Below are positions 10,110 through 25,100 of a stretch of 64,000 nucleotides of DNA, one piece after another. The stretch lies in contig OZ037766.1 of NCBI GenBank assembly GCA_964035545.1, forward strand, positions 10,921,722 through 10,985,721, given 5' to 3'. The position numbers and the translations under genes were made by a program. Below the pieces are notes generated by a model that saw only the letters and a list, made by a program, of their open reading frames with translations, searched no databases and was not told where the DNA came from. Numbering within the stretch: the first letter of the stretch is position 1; each line of letters starts with the position of its first letter. Origin of the DNA: Bugula neritina. Taxonomy: Eukaryota > Bryozoa > Gymnolaemata > Cheilostomatida > Bugulidae.

Positions 10110-13100
10110 ATGTCTGACTCAGCTTATGAAGTGCCCAAGTTCCAAGTGTGGGATTATGTAGTCTTCAGTGGTCTGCTATGTGTCTCGGCTGGCATTGGGG
10201 TTTACCATGCGTTTGCTGGTGGGCGTCAAAGTACAACAAAAGAGTTCCTGCTTGCTGATAAGAAAATGAATGTAGCGCCGGTGGCAATGTCAATGTTGGC
10301 AAGTTTCATGTCGGCCATTACTCTTATGGGCAACCCTGCAGAAATTTACAACTATGGTACACAGTTTTTCATCATTGGGTTGTCGTATGCTCTTGTCATC
10401 CCAGCCGCTGCTCACATATATATTCCTATATTTTACAACCTCAACCTTACCAGCGCTTATGAGGTGAGTTGTATTTTCTCAATCTGTTTAGTAAGTTTAA
10501 AGTATGTTGAATTCTTAGAGTTTGTATATAGTAGTTTATTACCACTTTTCTGAATTGTGGTTTGCTGACCGACTATCTGTCGCAACCATAATAGTATTCT
10601 CAGCTTGCTTGTTTTTTGTAGTATTTAGAGCTGAGGTTTAGTAAAGGAGTGAGACTGGCTGCTTGCTGTACATTCATACTGCAGATGGTGAGTGTATGCC
10701 AGGTTCATTGTATATAATGTCTTGTAATCTCTTGAGCAGCTGCTGTCACTTAAATTTGTCTCTGACAAAAACCACATGTTGGTCATGAATTGGGTCAGCT
10801 ACACTAGCAAATGATTGATTTTCCAGTTTTTCTATATTCTTCAGTCCTGTATTATAGGTTATAATGCCTGTAACTGGCAAGTATACTAAAATTTATGACT
10901 GGCAATAAGTTCTTGCTTATCAATTTTAAAATTGTATTACGCAACCAACGTCAACAGAAATCATTGTTCACTACTCAACATTGTATTGTTTTATTAATAA
11001 TCATTCAGCAATTCCTCCCCTTTAACCCCTTGTTCACCCACATGTGACAAAGTGATTGGAAAGGCATGTATACTGTATTTTGCAGGTTTTTTATATGGCA
11101 ATTGTATTATATGCCCCAGCACTAGCTTTAAACCAAGGTAAGCGGCTTGCTCTGCTAAGCAGTGCCTTTTCTGTGTCTGTTTCACCATCAACTTATTATA
11201 ACAAGAAACTTAAAGTCTCCAGTATGTTCTAGTGTGCAATACTGAGTATAAATGGTTTGCTTAACTGACCGAATTAAAACAACTGAATAGACATGTCATT
11301 GTTTCATGTAAGAAGTAACATATATTATTATATTGTCAATCACTTTCTTGTCTGGGTTGTAATAATTTGATTTAAGTTGACTGCTTATTGATTGATTTTT
11401 GCCATTGTTTGTAATCATAATTGAGTAACCGCAACTACTCTTGTTACAGTTTGTTCGTGTAGCTTTACATGCATGATTATCTGCTATTAGATTCATCGAT
11501 CTCATGATAACGATAACGCGATAGGAGAGGAATTTATTATAATATGCTGCTCTAGTTTATCTTTAAACCTAGTGTCAACTTTAAAGTTTATTGCACTAGT
11601 GGTGCACTGAGTTATTTTATGGCTTACTGAAATGTAGTTCTATATATAATAGGCAACTGGTAATATTATTTCACTTGACAAACCCCTGTCTCTATTGTTA
11701 AATAGGTCATCATGGCCGAAGGTGTCAAGCTGCAACTGTCACAGCTTCTATTTCTAGAGATGTAATTGATATAACAGTTTTTCACTTCAACTTTAGCTCT
11801 GAACTTGAGCAACCTTATACAGATTCTAAAAATAAACAGCTGGTTTCAAACATGAATATTTATGTTATCTTTTAGCCTGGGATTCTTCCATTATTTAGTT
11901 CTAAGTCTGCAACAAGTTTTACTATAGTGTCCCATATACTAGAGTTTACTACATACTATACACCTGGTATTAGAATTTACTGTAATATTAGAGGTGTACA
12001 AGTAGAAAAACAAGCTTCAGTATTATTAACTTAGTTGCATTACATTACATCTAGCCTCTTCTACATAGAGTATGGTATTAATATTACACAGATGTTGTTA
12101 CTTGTACAAACTAAACCATATTTTTTATAATTGTTCTTTGAAGTGCTGTTTATATGCAATAATATAATATGTTGTAGTAACTGGCCTGAATGTGTGGATA
12201 TCCGTGCTCTCCGTGGGCCTGGTGTGCACCTTCTATACTGCTTTGGTAAGTTATTGATAGCAGCAGAGCACTGGAGGCAGCTGCAGGAACTAGCGCTCTG
12301 CTATTATTGCTATATATCAATGTAATGTGTGCTGGTAGCTAGCTATGCACAAGGCGCAGGGATTTTATTAACTCTTTGCTTCGTTGTAAACAACAAATGG
12401 GGCCATTAACCATTTGTGGTACAAAAAATCCCCCCTTGCCCTTATCATTTAGGAGTCTAAACTTACCAGGGCAGTGATAAATTTAATATTTACCTGCTAA
12501 TTCTTAGTGTTGCATCAAACTGTGGGGAAATATAATTTTTGACTTCCTTTTAATACATGGCAGTGCTTAATTTCTTATCTTGTTAATGAATCATAAGAAT
12601 TGCTTATAAACATGGAACACCTTATTGAAAAATAATAACATTTTTGTATACATTGATGGAATTAGATTTCGTATTGTAATCTTTGAAACTGTCAAAAATT
12701 AGGGCATTGCTAGCAATTGCAATGTAATCATTATAGTACTAACCTTGTGTAAATATTTGGCGTTTACTATTTAGATCTGCTCTTTTTTGCCTTTAAATGC
12801 ACCAACATTGCTGCTTATTTTACTAGTTGTTGATTATTTCTATGCACAAATTTTTTATCATGTTAGCATAACCAAGTCCATTTTTGATTAAGAAATACTT
12901 AACGGCAATAAAACAATTGCATATAGAATGCTACTGTAAAAGTTACTACAAATATTTTTGTAACACTGATTTAATGTGATATTAATTATCTTGTTAAAAG
13001 ATAATCTCTTTGTAATGTTAGTTGTTAAAATTCCACAGGCTCATTATTTTAAGTATACATGACAAACCAAACATGGATGAGTAACTTAAACATGCCTTCT

Positions 13101-16100
13101 TGCAGAGTTGATGTGTTAACCTGTGTATCACACTAACTAACATCATACACTTGTTTTATCTTATCTCAATAACTTCTCCGAGCTTTCCTCACTGACTAAA
13201 GTACTTTGAATTAATTAATTATAATTGGCAGGATTCCATAAACAGCTTATTGGTTCTTCCTAAATATAGTATGCTTTACAAATTTCTTTTTACACGTTTT
13301 TTAGACTACCTTGTTTATATATTATCCCAAACTTTGAATTAAATTTGCTTTACATGAGACTGCCACATGTCAACTTCAGTGTGAATATCCTAGAGACCTA
13401 GACCTTGCGGTCATATGACCTAGTTATCAATGGGCAGCTGCTACGTATCAAGTTTACTACTTTACAATTTCTAGATGCAGCCTGTAGTTTCAAGATATTT
13501 TGACAGTGTCATGATATACTGTTCCTGTAGGATAACTGAATTTGTTTACTTTTCTTAGGAATTGATTTAACTATAATGATTAATTTAGAAAATTCGTGAT
13601 GAAAGTATAGCAGCAATATGAGTATGTAGTAGAAAGGGAAAATTTATTTTGTCACTCTAATGAAGAAAAGGGGAGGGTCTCTTGTGCTTTAAATATTTTA
13701 AGGAATTGCAACTTGCAATGGATGCACCAGGGCTTATCATTTATCACTGATTAACTACTGAAATTATCAGCTTCAAACAGAATTTTATGAAAGTAGCTGT
13801 TAAAGAGGATGTTGCTGAGGTGAATGTTACTCCCTGTACTAATGTGAAGCATGCTTTTTGTAGGGAGGGATGAAAGCGGTCATGTACACGGATTTGCTGC
13901 AGATCATCATCATGTTTGCTGGTATGATAGCTGTAGTAATAAAAGGCTCCATGGACGTCGGTGGGTTTGGTGAAGTTTGGCGCATTGCTGGAGAAGGTGA
14001 TAGGTTAGAGCTTTTCAAGTGAGTTTCTTTAAACATTGCTTTTAGGTAGTGAGTTCTAAAGGTGACTTACTGGCAAACTATAACTGTAAAGATAGTGGCT
14101 GGCCCAGTTGCGAGAAAAATGTAAGACATGATTTATAGGAAGTTGAACAAATTGAATAGAACAGTTTCAAAATAACCTGCTTTGAAATTCAGTCACGTTA
14201 TTTTCAAAAATTTTCTAGAGCAATGTTTGAACGCAAGTCACGTATACTTAATGCAATAATGTAATGTTGTGATTAGCATAGTAATGGATTAGTTTATTTT
14301 TTGTCTAAAGGTAACTAAATATCGTATACCATTAAAATGTAGCTCTTGCGTAATTATTGCAGCAATACTATTGCTCCCAGCTGCATAGCCAGTATTGAGT
14401 TTTATTTGTTTGTCCCTTAATAATAATATATAAGCTACTTAAACGCGAAGCAACTTATTTTTTACAGTTAGCTATTGCGTTTATTTCTTCTATGTATTTC
14501 TATAGGGCAAAAAACAAAAACACAAGCTCCGGTTGCTCAGAAAATAGATTATGAAAACAAAATTAAGTGTTTGTATATACGCGTACATGTTTTGTAACAA
14601 ATGTTTGGCATGTAACTAGTCTATTGTATAAAACTACTATTACTCCCAGGCTTAGTTAGTGGTACCCTAGAATTTCAAGATACCCCTCTACAATATATAT
14701 GCTCTACATTACAGCATTAGGAAATAGAATATAAGGGAGCAGCCGTGGTCTAGGGGTTAGAGCGTGGTCTAGGGGTTAGAGCGTTTGCCTAGTAAACACG
14801 GAGTCATGGGTTTGAACCCTAGTAAAGGCCATTGGTGATGTTAGAAAGAGCATCCAGTCATAATTGCTCCTGTGCCACATCTTAAATTCCCTTAAATTTT
14901 CTCGTATGTATGTTTTTTTCGTGTCAAATAGACGATTTCGTGTGATTCTCACAATGGTGAGGCCAGGCCTTTAGTCCTTAGCTCCATTTAACAAAAACCC
15001 CTTCCTTTCAGGGGCTCTCACAGGGATGGCGACTATAAACTTGCATGAGGTTATTAATGAATTGGTATATAAATACATTATAACAGTATAACATCAAGAT
15101 ACGGGATATATTGTAAATAAAGATAATATCTCCTAAATTTTTCCCCAGTTCCCCTCAAGCTCCGGTTTGGGTACCTCTCAGTTATACAAAGTATTTTAAC
15201 CTCTGGTATTCTACTGGTACAGTCAGTTTATTAAAATTGATTTGCTGTGGATTAGTTGTTCTACTGAGTGTGGCATAGCCTTAATTTGAAAGTAGAACTT
15301 TAATAAGTAGCTAGACATGGCTCATTTTTAGTGAGTCTTTTAGACCCACTCAGCACACATCAAGTGCCTGCTGGTAATGAGGCATTGTTTCTGTAAATAA
15401 AGCTTTCAAATTTTCTTTTGTAACAAAAGCTCTCTGAAAGTCTTATTGATGAATGTTTTTTACTCGGTTAGTAATAGAACCCCACTTATTCAATTAACTC
15501 TCAAATATTTCAAGATAACTGAATACACGATGGGTTGTTTGTGTCCAGTTGCTATCATTTATCCTAATGTTTCAGCTTCGATCCAGACCCTAGAGTTCGA
15601 CACACTTTTTGGACTTTGACGTTTGGAGCTACTTTCACTTGGCTAGCTATTTATGCAGTAAATCAAGCTCAAGTACAGAGGGCTCTGTCCACACCGTCCC
15701 TGAGACATGCTCAGATGTGAGTTGCACTCAGTCTAATATATTAAATCTGTCCTTGATTATTTATTCACAATATAACATGGTGTTCCTACTAGTTTTCCTT
15801 TGAAGGCTTGCAGCCTAAAAAGTAGAGTTCTTTCAAAAGTATAGTGAGATGACATGCCTCTAAATTATTACTTATGTTAGATATATGATAGACTAAAGTT
15901 GTAGCTAAAAATATAAAATAAGTTGCGTGCACACCCTTCATAGCATATAGCAAACTGTTTATATGCATAAGCATATTGAAAAATGCAAGCTCAAGGAAAA
16001 TTATTCAAATTTATTCATGACTTGATTTTTAGACTTCTTTATTGTATATTGTATTTTACTGAAATTCTTAGTTTTTATTTGTCTCCCCATGCTAATAGCT

Positions 16101-19100
16101 CTGCAACTACAAAAACTATACAAAGAACTATTATAATAGCTTTATGTTATGTGATTTATGTATCAAGTATGGGAACATTTTCCAACACCATTTTTCTCAA
16201 ACCTGATGGTACAATGAACTTGTCAAAGAGGGCATGTCCACATTAAATCATGTTTGTGAAAACTATGGCTATTGAAACCAGTGTCACCAAAACCTAGGTA
16301 GAAATACATTGTGGTGGTGAGGTTTTTTGAAGATGTCATTTTCTGGGTGGCATAATTTTGTGATTCAATAGGAATAGAAGATAAGCTTGTTTGCTTAAGC
16401 TGCTCAGCTACTAAGCATTTGCTGGTTTGAGACGTCACGGTTTTAAAAAATATGACGTAAAGCTGCTTTCTACTGAATTGTCCCATCAAGAGCAGGCTAT
16501 CTGATGAGTCATTCTCACTCTATAGTGACTTTCGGAATAACTCAAACCTACTGTGTGGCTACCATTTTTAGTTACATTTTTAGTTGTAAATTACTACCAT
16601 AGCTAAATGTGCTTATAGGGTGCACCAGGGGGTACTCAGTGTAGCGTGGAGTGACCGCTTAGGAAAGTACTCCACCATTTTAGGGTGGGGCTAATGTGCA
16701 GTTGATAGGGGCCAACTTTATGCTGCTAAGAGGCGTTGTTACATTTCAACTTGGCTGAAGGCATCTTATTTTCTTCACATTTCATTTAACAGCTATTAAT
16801 CATTGAGTCCATTTTCAGCTCACTAAAAAAACTTAGGTTTATTTTGATTTTGATTTGATTTACTAACGTTTAGATTTTATCATTTCTCTGCATTCTATGA
16901 TAAACATTAATCTGTAAGTAATTTTTCTATGTATTTAATATAACATTTTATAAATTTTCAGAATTCATTTAGGACTAAAGCTATTAAATATCACTTTCTA
17001 CTCATGCTGAATATACTATTTTAGTAATGAACTGTTGGCAACTAGCTGAAAATAGAACAATATAAAAAGCATGTGTTGATTGACTAATAATATTGAAAGC
17101 ATCTGAAAATGTATCCATGTAGCTAAAAATTATTAAAATTAAACTCTGTTTTGGCTAGTTTCCTAAAAATAAATAGAGTTGCCTTCTTTTTAACTAGCTC
17201 CGCATGTCTCTAGACAAATAGAAAGGGCGAAAAGTTTTCTACTCAATAAAGTATATTGTAGCAGAGGTATTTTATGTAGATTATGTTGCATTTAATGAAG
17301 CCAAATTAATTATGTGGTTACTATTAACACATCAGTATATGCATTGTATTGTTCTCTCTATAGTTATAAGTTATACATAACTAATTATTGTCATTATTTT
17401 TGTTACTCATGTTGCTTATATTTATTATTATTGGTTGATTAATAACTTTTACTATAATCAATTTTAGTATTTTTACTGGTACTATTAGTATTAGAAATTA
17501 TTATAATTTAAGAAAAAGTAAAAAAGCTCAATATATAGTTATTGGAATTAAAAAAAATGTTATTAATATTTGAATAAGCATAATTATATTATAATATTTA
17601 TCTCCATTGTACTTGCTATAATATTATATCATAAATATTTTTTACTATTTAAATATTGCTTTCAATAATATTTGAATAATAAAAATATCTATTTAATTTG
17701 TTACTAGAATTTTTGTGATGCTTCTCAGTCAGTGTCTGTTGTGTTGTTCCTACATATGCAGGATACGAGTATGGAATGGCTACAGACTGTTGTGATAACT
17801 TGTTATATTAAGTTGGTTATACTTAGAAAGATAGATGTTTCTCTAATATTTCAATTTTATTATTTTAAGTTATTTAGTATTTAGAGTATTGAGCTAGAGG
17901 TTTATGGTCTTTATGTAAAATATTATATAATATTACTTTTTGTAAATGCACTAATTCAGAGTTGTCTTTTCGAAGTGATTTTATTTTACAAGTTGTAGTT
18001 GTCTTCTTTTTGCAAGGGAAAGCAACTTCTTATTTAGTAAATGTGCAAAGCCCATACAAAATCAGATCATATAAAGGTTTATTGAAGTGAATTAACCTAA
18101 TATTTTGTATTCAACTAATATTTTGGTAATGGGAGGTGTGGCCTAGTGGTTAGGGCTCTATACAATTTTGCGCTAGGTCAGGGGTTTGGATCCCAGCAAG
18201 GTCATAGGTGATCTCAGGATGAGCATCCAATCATAATTGATCCTCTGCCAGCTTGAGAAAGTCCTTTCTCACAGGATGGAGATTTCAGACAAAACATGAG
18301 AGATAATTATTTTGTGGTTATCAGTTACCATCTTTGTAGCTCAAATATTTTAATATATAGATGTAGCTCACCCTTCCAAAGGCATTTACAAATGTATACG
18401 ATGTTCATGGTAAACTTTTTTATTGTGAAACTGATTGCTCTGATCAACATGTTCAGATAAAAAAATTATAGAAATAATGGTTTTATATATAATACTTTTA
18501 AGTTAAAGCTATTTACATTTAGTAAATAATGTGGGGTATGTACAGGTTCAGAAGTTACACTGAGTAAAAATAGAAAAATATGAACAATAAATGCACAATA
18601 TTAAGTTGATTGGGATTTGCATGATTAAATAAATCTGACTAGTTTACATAATAAATAACAATTTGGAATGACAACCAATTATTTCAAATACAAAGTAGGT
18701 CACCCTTCATTCCTCCAAATAGAAATAATATCTTGCGTTGAGGGAGTCGTCTTCTTTCTAGCGGCTTGCTGAGCTAGTATGTAAGTATCGATATTAAAGG
18801 AGGTTGGTCCATTTAATAAATTCTGACGTGAAGTTCTGTGATGATGTCTAATAGGATTGGAGTGTTGGTTATCATAAGTATCTAGTTGTTGTCTGATAGA
18901 GTTCAGGGTTATCTCCACTTCGTCTGTCTCCAGATTCTCCTGTAGTAGTAGCTGTTCAGCTGTTAAACTTTCTGTAGCACTTGAGGAGTCTATATTTAAA
19001 TTTGTTACTGGATTCATTTCTGTTCCTCTTTTGATGCGAGTTTGAATGTGTCTGGCTTCCATAACTCCTAAGAGAGTTAACATTGTGACTCCCTTGAGTA

Positions 19101-22100
19101 ACCTGCAATCACAAAACATTCAATGTTAGTTGGGTTTTTCTAAATTACAAATAGAATTATAAGAATTCAAATCAATTGACTCGCACATTGTTCCATCAAA
19201 GTGCTAACAAACCCTCACAAATTTACACTATTTTTGAAAAGATTAAACAGTATCATTTTAACAGCCAGTATTAGCCTATTTTTGCAGCATTTTAGTAAAC
19301 CAGTTATTATTCTAAATTGTGGAGGGAACAGTTGTTTTAGTAGTCGCATGTCTTTATAGATAAATCTGAAAATCAATTATACTGTTTTGCTGTACATAAT
19401 ATGCAGGTTTTATGATACATGGTTTTAACATACCACATTAAAAATTTTATTCAAATTAACTTTATAGACAGTTTTTTTATTTAAGAGGAACAATATTTTA
19501 TTTACATACCAACTTAGAAAGACTACACTCAAAATAAGGTTTATAATATCTAATCTAAATTAGCCATTTTATTATATTTACTATAATTATTTAACATTCT
19601 TTCTCTACTGTTAAACTTCACAGTTCAGTATTTATACTAGAAATATGCATTAGCTGAGTTGCATGTTTATAGAAATTCTAAAACTTTGTTTATTATGACT
19701 TCCCACTATATGCTACAGCTAGCTAGCTGCTTTTAAAAAGCCTTTTTAAAAAGTTAAAAGAATTTATTAGGAAACTTTTATTTATAAATATAAAATTGAT
19801 TTCAAAAACAGACATAAAAGGAAAACGTTACTTGATTTCATATTAAGGTATATAATTGTTGATGAGAATGGCAAAGTATTTCTTCTCAAAATAGATTATT
19901 TCTGTCATAAATTACTCACCACAAAAACAAGTTTGAAGAATGCAGGCTGTGATGGTTCATGTTTTTGTTATAAGCGCAACGTATGTCTTACGGAGGTACT
20001 TTCCAGAATCTGAATGACCCAGCCCACCGCTGTGCTGCACTTATATATTGCTGCAGTGGATCTACAATTAGCTGTACACACTTAACTCACTACCAAATTA
20101 TAATCATTGAGTTACTAAAAATAGAAACAATTGAAGTATTTATGGCACTCTTTCTAACCAATACAAGACCATGACATAAGTTAGATTGGTACAACACGCT
20201 GTTCGTTGTCTCCCCTTTTGTCTCCGCAACTGTGAAGTGCAGACGTTACTTATCTCAGTATGGCGCAATGTCATTTGTGACATTGAGAAAACTTCAAGAG
20301 TTCAGGCACCATTGTATACCTGTAACTCGTACATTCTTGTTGGTACTTATTTTTAGTAAATTAGAGCTAAGCTGGCATACTGAATAATGTAAGAATGCCA
20401 AACGGGTCAAAGAGCCATTTTTAAAGTTTACAGCCTAAATATTTGAAATATATTTCCTGTAAAATATCCACCTACATTCACCTAAGTTTTTAATGCAAAT
20501 AACGTTACTAATAATAAATTGAAATGCTGGAGCAACAAAATTGTATTTGTTGTATTCATTTTTAAACTTAATTTGTTTTTGTAACATGGTAATTTTATGA
20601 TTTTCTCCTATAAACATTTAAACAACTTTTTGTAAAGTAGAATGTGAAACTTGTAAACCAAAAACTATGCATTTTTGCTACAAATTATTTTTAAGTAATT
20701 ATTTGATAAGTGTGTAACAATAGCATCAAATTGTATTATATGCAGTTCATATTTGAAACTATATTTCAGATGAATGCATTTATATTAAATTGTAGTATAC
20801 CATACTTAGCATACATAAACTTTTATGCTTTGCTTGATTTGCAGTATATATTCCAATACTTGAGTGTAATGCTTTCAGTTATACATGTACTGTTGATACA
20901 CATGTTTCCATATGTAAAAAATTCTAATATAGTATATTCTATATACTATTATGTGTATGGTAATAAATGAGGGGCTCATACCAATGTTTCTCTTCTTCCT
21001 TTAAAATCTGATCCAAATACAAGGCAGTGGAACTATAACGCTTAATATTCAAAAATGTAACTTTTCCTGATATATGAACATGAATACTTTACATTAAATT
21101 TAGTCGCATGAATTCCAATAATGTTTGATTCATTATATATCTTTGGCTCAGTTTTGACCTAGATATTTGTGATTTTATCACACTGGGTTTGGAAATGTCT
21201 CTGTATATATCTTTATCATGTACTTCTAGTAGGGTATAAACCAGCTCTGGTCAGCCTGTAAATTGTTGACATTTTAACTGTGAGGTGTTCAGATACAATC
21301 CACTTGACTTGAAGGCGTTTAGGGCTCCTATTTCTAATCTATACAACCCATCATTCACCAACATTTTGATGAGTGTTTTGTGACTTTTAGAGTGTGTTCT
21401 CCAAGTATTTTGGTCAGCTAGATGAAGTATAATGAACATAAATGATTGTATGTTGAAAAATATTTACATGAATGAGTTTTTGTTTAAAAACTAAAACTAT
21501 TGTTTTGGTTTGTTACACTTTAGTTAAGGTCAAACCATTAGTGCATGCAGTAGATTCAGATACAAGTTCTGTTACTTTTTGAGGATTTTATCATTTTTAT
21601 AATACTTACATTAGTTTTTGTTTTGACAAAGACATAGTAATCGGTTAGAAAAGATTAACAGTTCCTCGTTTTGCTTTTTTATGATATTATCTGTATAATA
21701 TTTTGCCATAGTAGTTATATATTATGTACAAAAAAAGGATATAAATTTTGTAGAGCTATATATTTAAACATACCTGGTTTGATTGGTCTACTTGTGGTCA
21801 CCGTAGGCTGTGGTCTTGTCATCTATGCTAACTATAAGGGCTGTGACCCAGTCACCCTTAAAAGAGTTGTTTCTGCTGACCAGGTAAGCCATACAACAGT
21901 TTTAATTATATGTTGCATTTTATGTCACACTTTTTACTCAACCATTTGTGCATTTTTAATAGCTTCTGTTTTATTTTGGAAATATAACGAGAAACTATGC
22001 ACTGCTCAAATCTAACACCAAAGTAGTCCTAGCAAATTTTGATTTTTTTTTTCACCATCATCAACAAAATAGTAGCGTGGAACTCTTTTACTGGCATTGA

Positions 22101-25100
22101 TACTGGCTGCTTTTAGAAAATCGTTTTATTTTGCTATTATATAAGTTGAATGTATTTTTACCCAAAGTTCGAGAGAAATCTATGTTGCTAATTAGCAGTC
22201 AGATTGATGGTTCTATTACACAAACTTTTTGCGAAGTAAAATCTTTAATGCTTGAAAAGACAATTCAATAGAAACACCCAAAGTTTAAATGCACAGTTTC
22301 TTTATTCCTTGAGTGAACAAGTGACGTGATGAATCGATTTTGGCTCTTCACTAGTTTGGTTTTCAGTTGGTGACCAAATTACTGCGCTCCTTGAGACATA
22401 CTACATATATGTTTATGGTGAAAAAGTCAAGTGTGGGTATAGCACACACTCTTGTATATATATATACAGGCTACAAGCTTCATGTCATCTTATACACACA
22501 CCTACCTTTAAATGTGCTCCAGAATTACGCTCTTTATAAGAAATGTTTGGCAATTACTTTAATCTAAAAGGGTAATACTTGATTATGTTTGAAGTTACAA
22601 TCCTTGTACGAACCTGCATGTGATGGTAAAAGTTTTTAGACAGTCTATGATTTATTTCTTCAATTTATACTGGCAAAGAGACTTTTTACTCTTCCTGGTG
22701 TCATTAATAATTGTAAAGCAATTTAATTAACAAAACTGATATGTCCGGTGTGAATTGAGACATGCCAAAGTACACTAAGCCATAGCTGCTCCCTATCTTA
22801 GTCTATATTATATTAGTCTATATTATGTACATAACGTCTTGTATGTTTTTAGCTGGTGCCTCTCTTTGTCATGGAAAGTTTGGGGGCATTCCCTGGTGTC
22901 CCGGGCTTATTTGTATCGGCTATATTCTCAGGAGCTCTCAGCACCCTCTCTTCAGGGTTCAATTCGCTGTCTGCCATCGCTTTACACGACATTATCAAGA
23001 GTTACATCAAGAAAGATATGACTGAGAAACAGGCAACTCTCACAGCTAAATTACTTGGTATGCATTCTCTTTGTTGTGTCACAGAATGGTTCGATTAACG
23101 TAAAATGTTTGATTTTAGTATTTTTCTTTTATGCTTAATTGTAACAGTTTTAAGAAAGGTTTATAATAAGTTTTTTATTGATAGCTTGTAGTTAAAACAT
23201 TCTGTTACCTTCCAAGCAAAAACATAAGCACGGTAATGGAGGAATTTGAAAAGTATGTGTTGCAGATGTGAAATGTTGCAAGAGAAGTTATGGTTTTCTT
23301 TTGTTTTTAACCAGGAACCCAAACCAAAATTATTAAAAACAATTAATGAATTTAGGCAATTAAAATTTCTCCATTACTGCACCGAAATGTTGAAGTAATA
23401 ATTCATTTGTTAAAACTGCTTTGTTTGTAGCTGTGGGGTTCGGAATATTGTGCATTGCTCTGTCTTATGTGGCATCTTTTCTTGGTGGTATTCTCCAGGT
23501 ACGCTTCTTCTTTAAATCAAGGTGCATCATTTTTGTCTACATACATGATCAGCACATGAAGGTTTCAAGATTTACGAAATTTAACCTTCAGCTCAAGTTT
23601 AAAAAAAATGTTTCCTATGTGCATATTTGCATTCTTTGAAGTGAAAAATGGTTAAATGCAGTTCAAAGGTTTTATGAATAATTAAGATGAAAATTTCAGC
23701 TGGAGGTCCAGTAAGGTCAACATTTGATTGAAAATCAAAGTCAACGGGCCACCTGTGAATTATTGAATTATTAGTATATTTTTAGTGCTTTGTCTAATTT
23801 TATTCAATTTTCTAGGTGATCAATATCTTATGTGGCAAAACTGTGATTTATTTCTTAATTAATGTAGTGATCGGAATTCAATATCAGCTCTTATCAAATT
23901 GTTGTGTTACTCAGAAGAAGCATTTCAAGTGTAAAATTATTTTTTGCTGCTTCCTCATCGCGTTCATAGTCCAGTAATGGTTCAGTAGTATTTTACTGGC
24001 TTATAGCTGGACTGGCTTAGTAAGCTACATAAACAGTATGGAGACCTGGCCAATACATTGGAGTTGTATGCTCAAGCAGAAGTTGAGAAATTTTTTTTTC
24101 AATTTTTCTACTGCAGTACTTTTCTAGTCAACTGAGTAATAAGTTTTTACTAGCAGGAGAGAGTCTTTAGTTGTGATGCTAATGAAATTATCACATCTTC
24201 TCTCTCCACGAGATCTTAGTATTTATCTTTTTAGATTCCTCAGTCCCTGCAAGTTGCTTCCCAGTCTCATTGGAAGAAGTAGTTTATATACAGCATTTGT
24301 TAATATTTTAGGCTGCTTTGGCACTGTTTGGAATTGTTGGTGGACCACTTCTGGGATTGTTTACGTTAGCAATGTTTTTCCCCTGGGCTAATTGGAAGGT
24401 AAATATTTTCTTGAGCACATTCAAGTCCTTCAATGATGTTGAAGAGTTGTCCAGGTTTCAACACATTAGCTTTTTCAAGCAGTTGTTTTTCATCCATATT
24501 CATGTAATTGGCACTGTCAAGCATCATCATGGCGGTGAAAGAATAATTTATTGTGACAGTTTTGTTAATAAAGACTATCATAAACAACTTCAATAATTTA
24601 TATACTGTCACTTTCATAATTTTCTCATGTCTTTGAGGTAATAAATACTTATATACATCCATAAACAAATTTACTGCTATGAAATTACTAGTAGATAAAA
24701 TGTTGTTCAGTCTTTTTAAATGTACATAAATAGTGTGTTTGTGCAAAGATAGCTTTTGTGATTAGCTTCTCTAACAGACTTCACAATAATATGATCTCAT
24801 ATTTTGTTTCTAAGTTCATCCCATGGTTGCTGCATTTTAGTAGTCCACATACACGCTGCAGCTGAAGTGTAAGGCTTTCCTTGTGTATTTTGCAGGGAGC
24901 ATATGCTGCTCTATTTGGCTCTTTAACTACCACCCTATGGGTTGGACTTGGTGCTATACTGCAATACAAGCCTATAAATCCTATGAAACCTTTCTCTACA
25001 GATGAATGTTCGGCGAACAATCTGACTGTATTCACCAACTCCTCTACTATGATGTCGGAGTTGCAAAACGCAACAACAACGTTGGCACCGGACAGGTACT

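Noticed and set aside
14745-14822. Functional tRNA gene
   Set aside because: The box A region is duplicated, arms do not pair as a cloverleaf, and the SINE body continues downstream.
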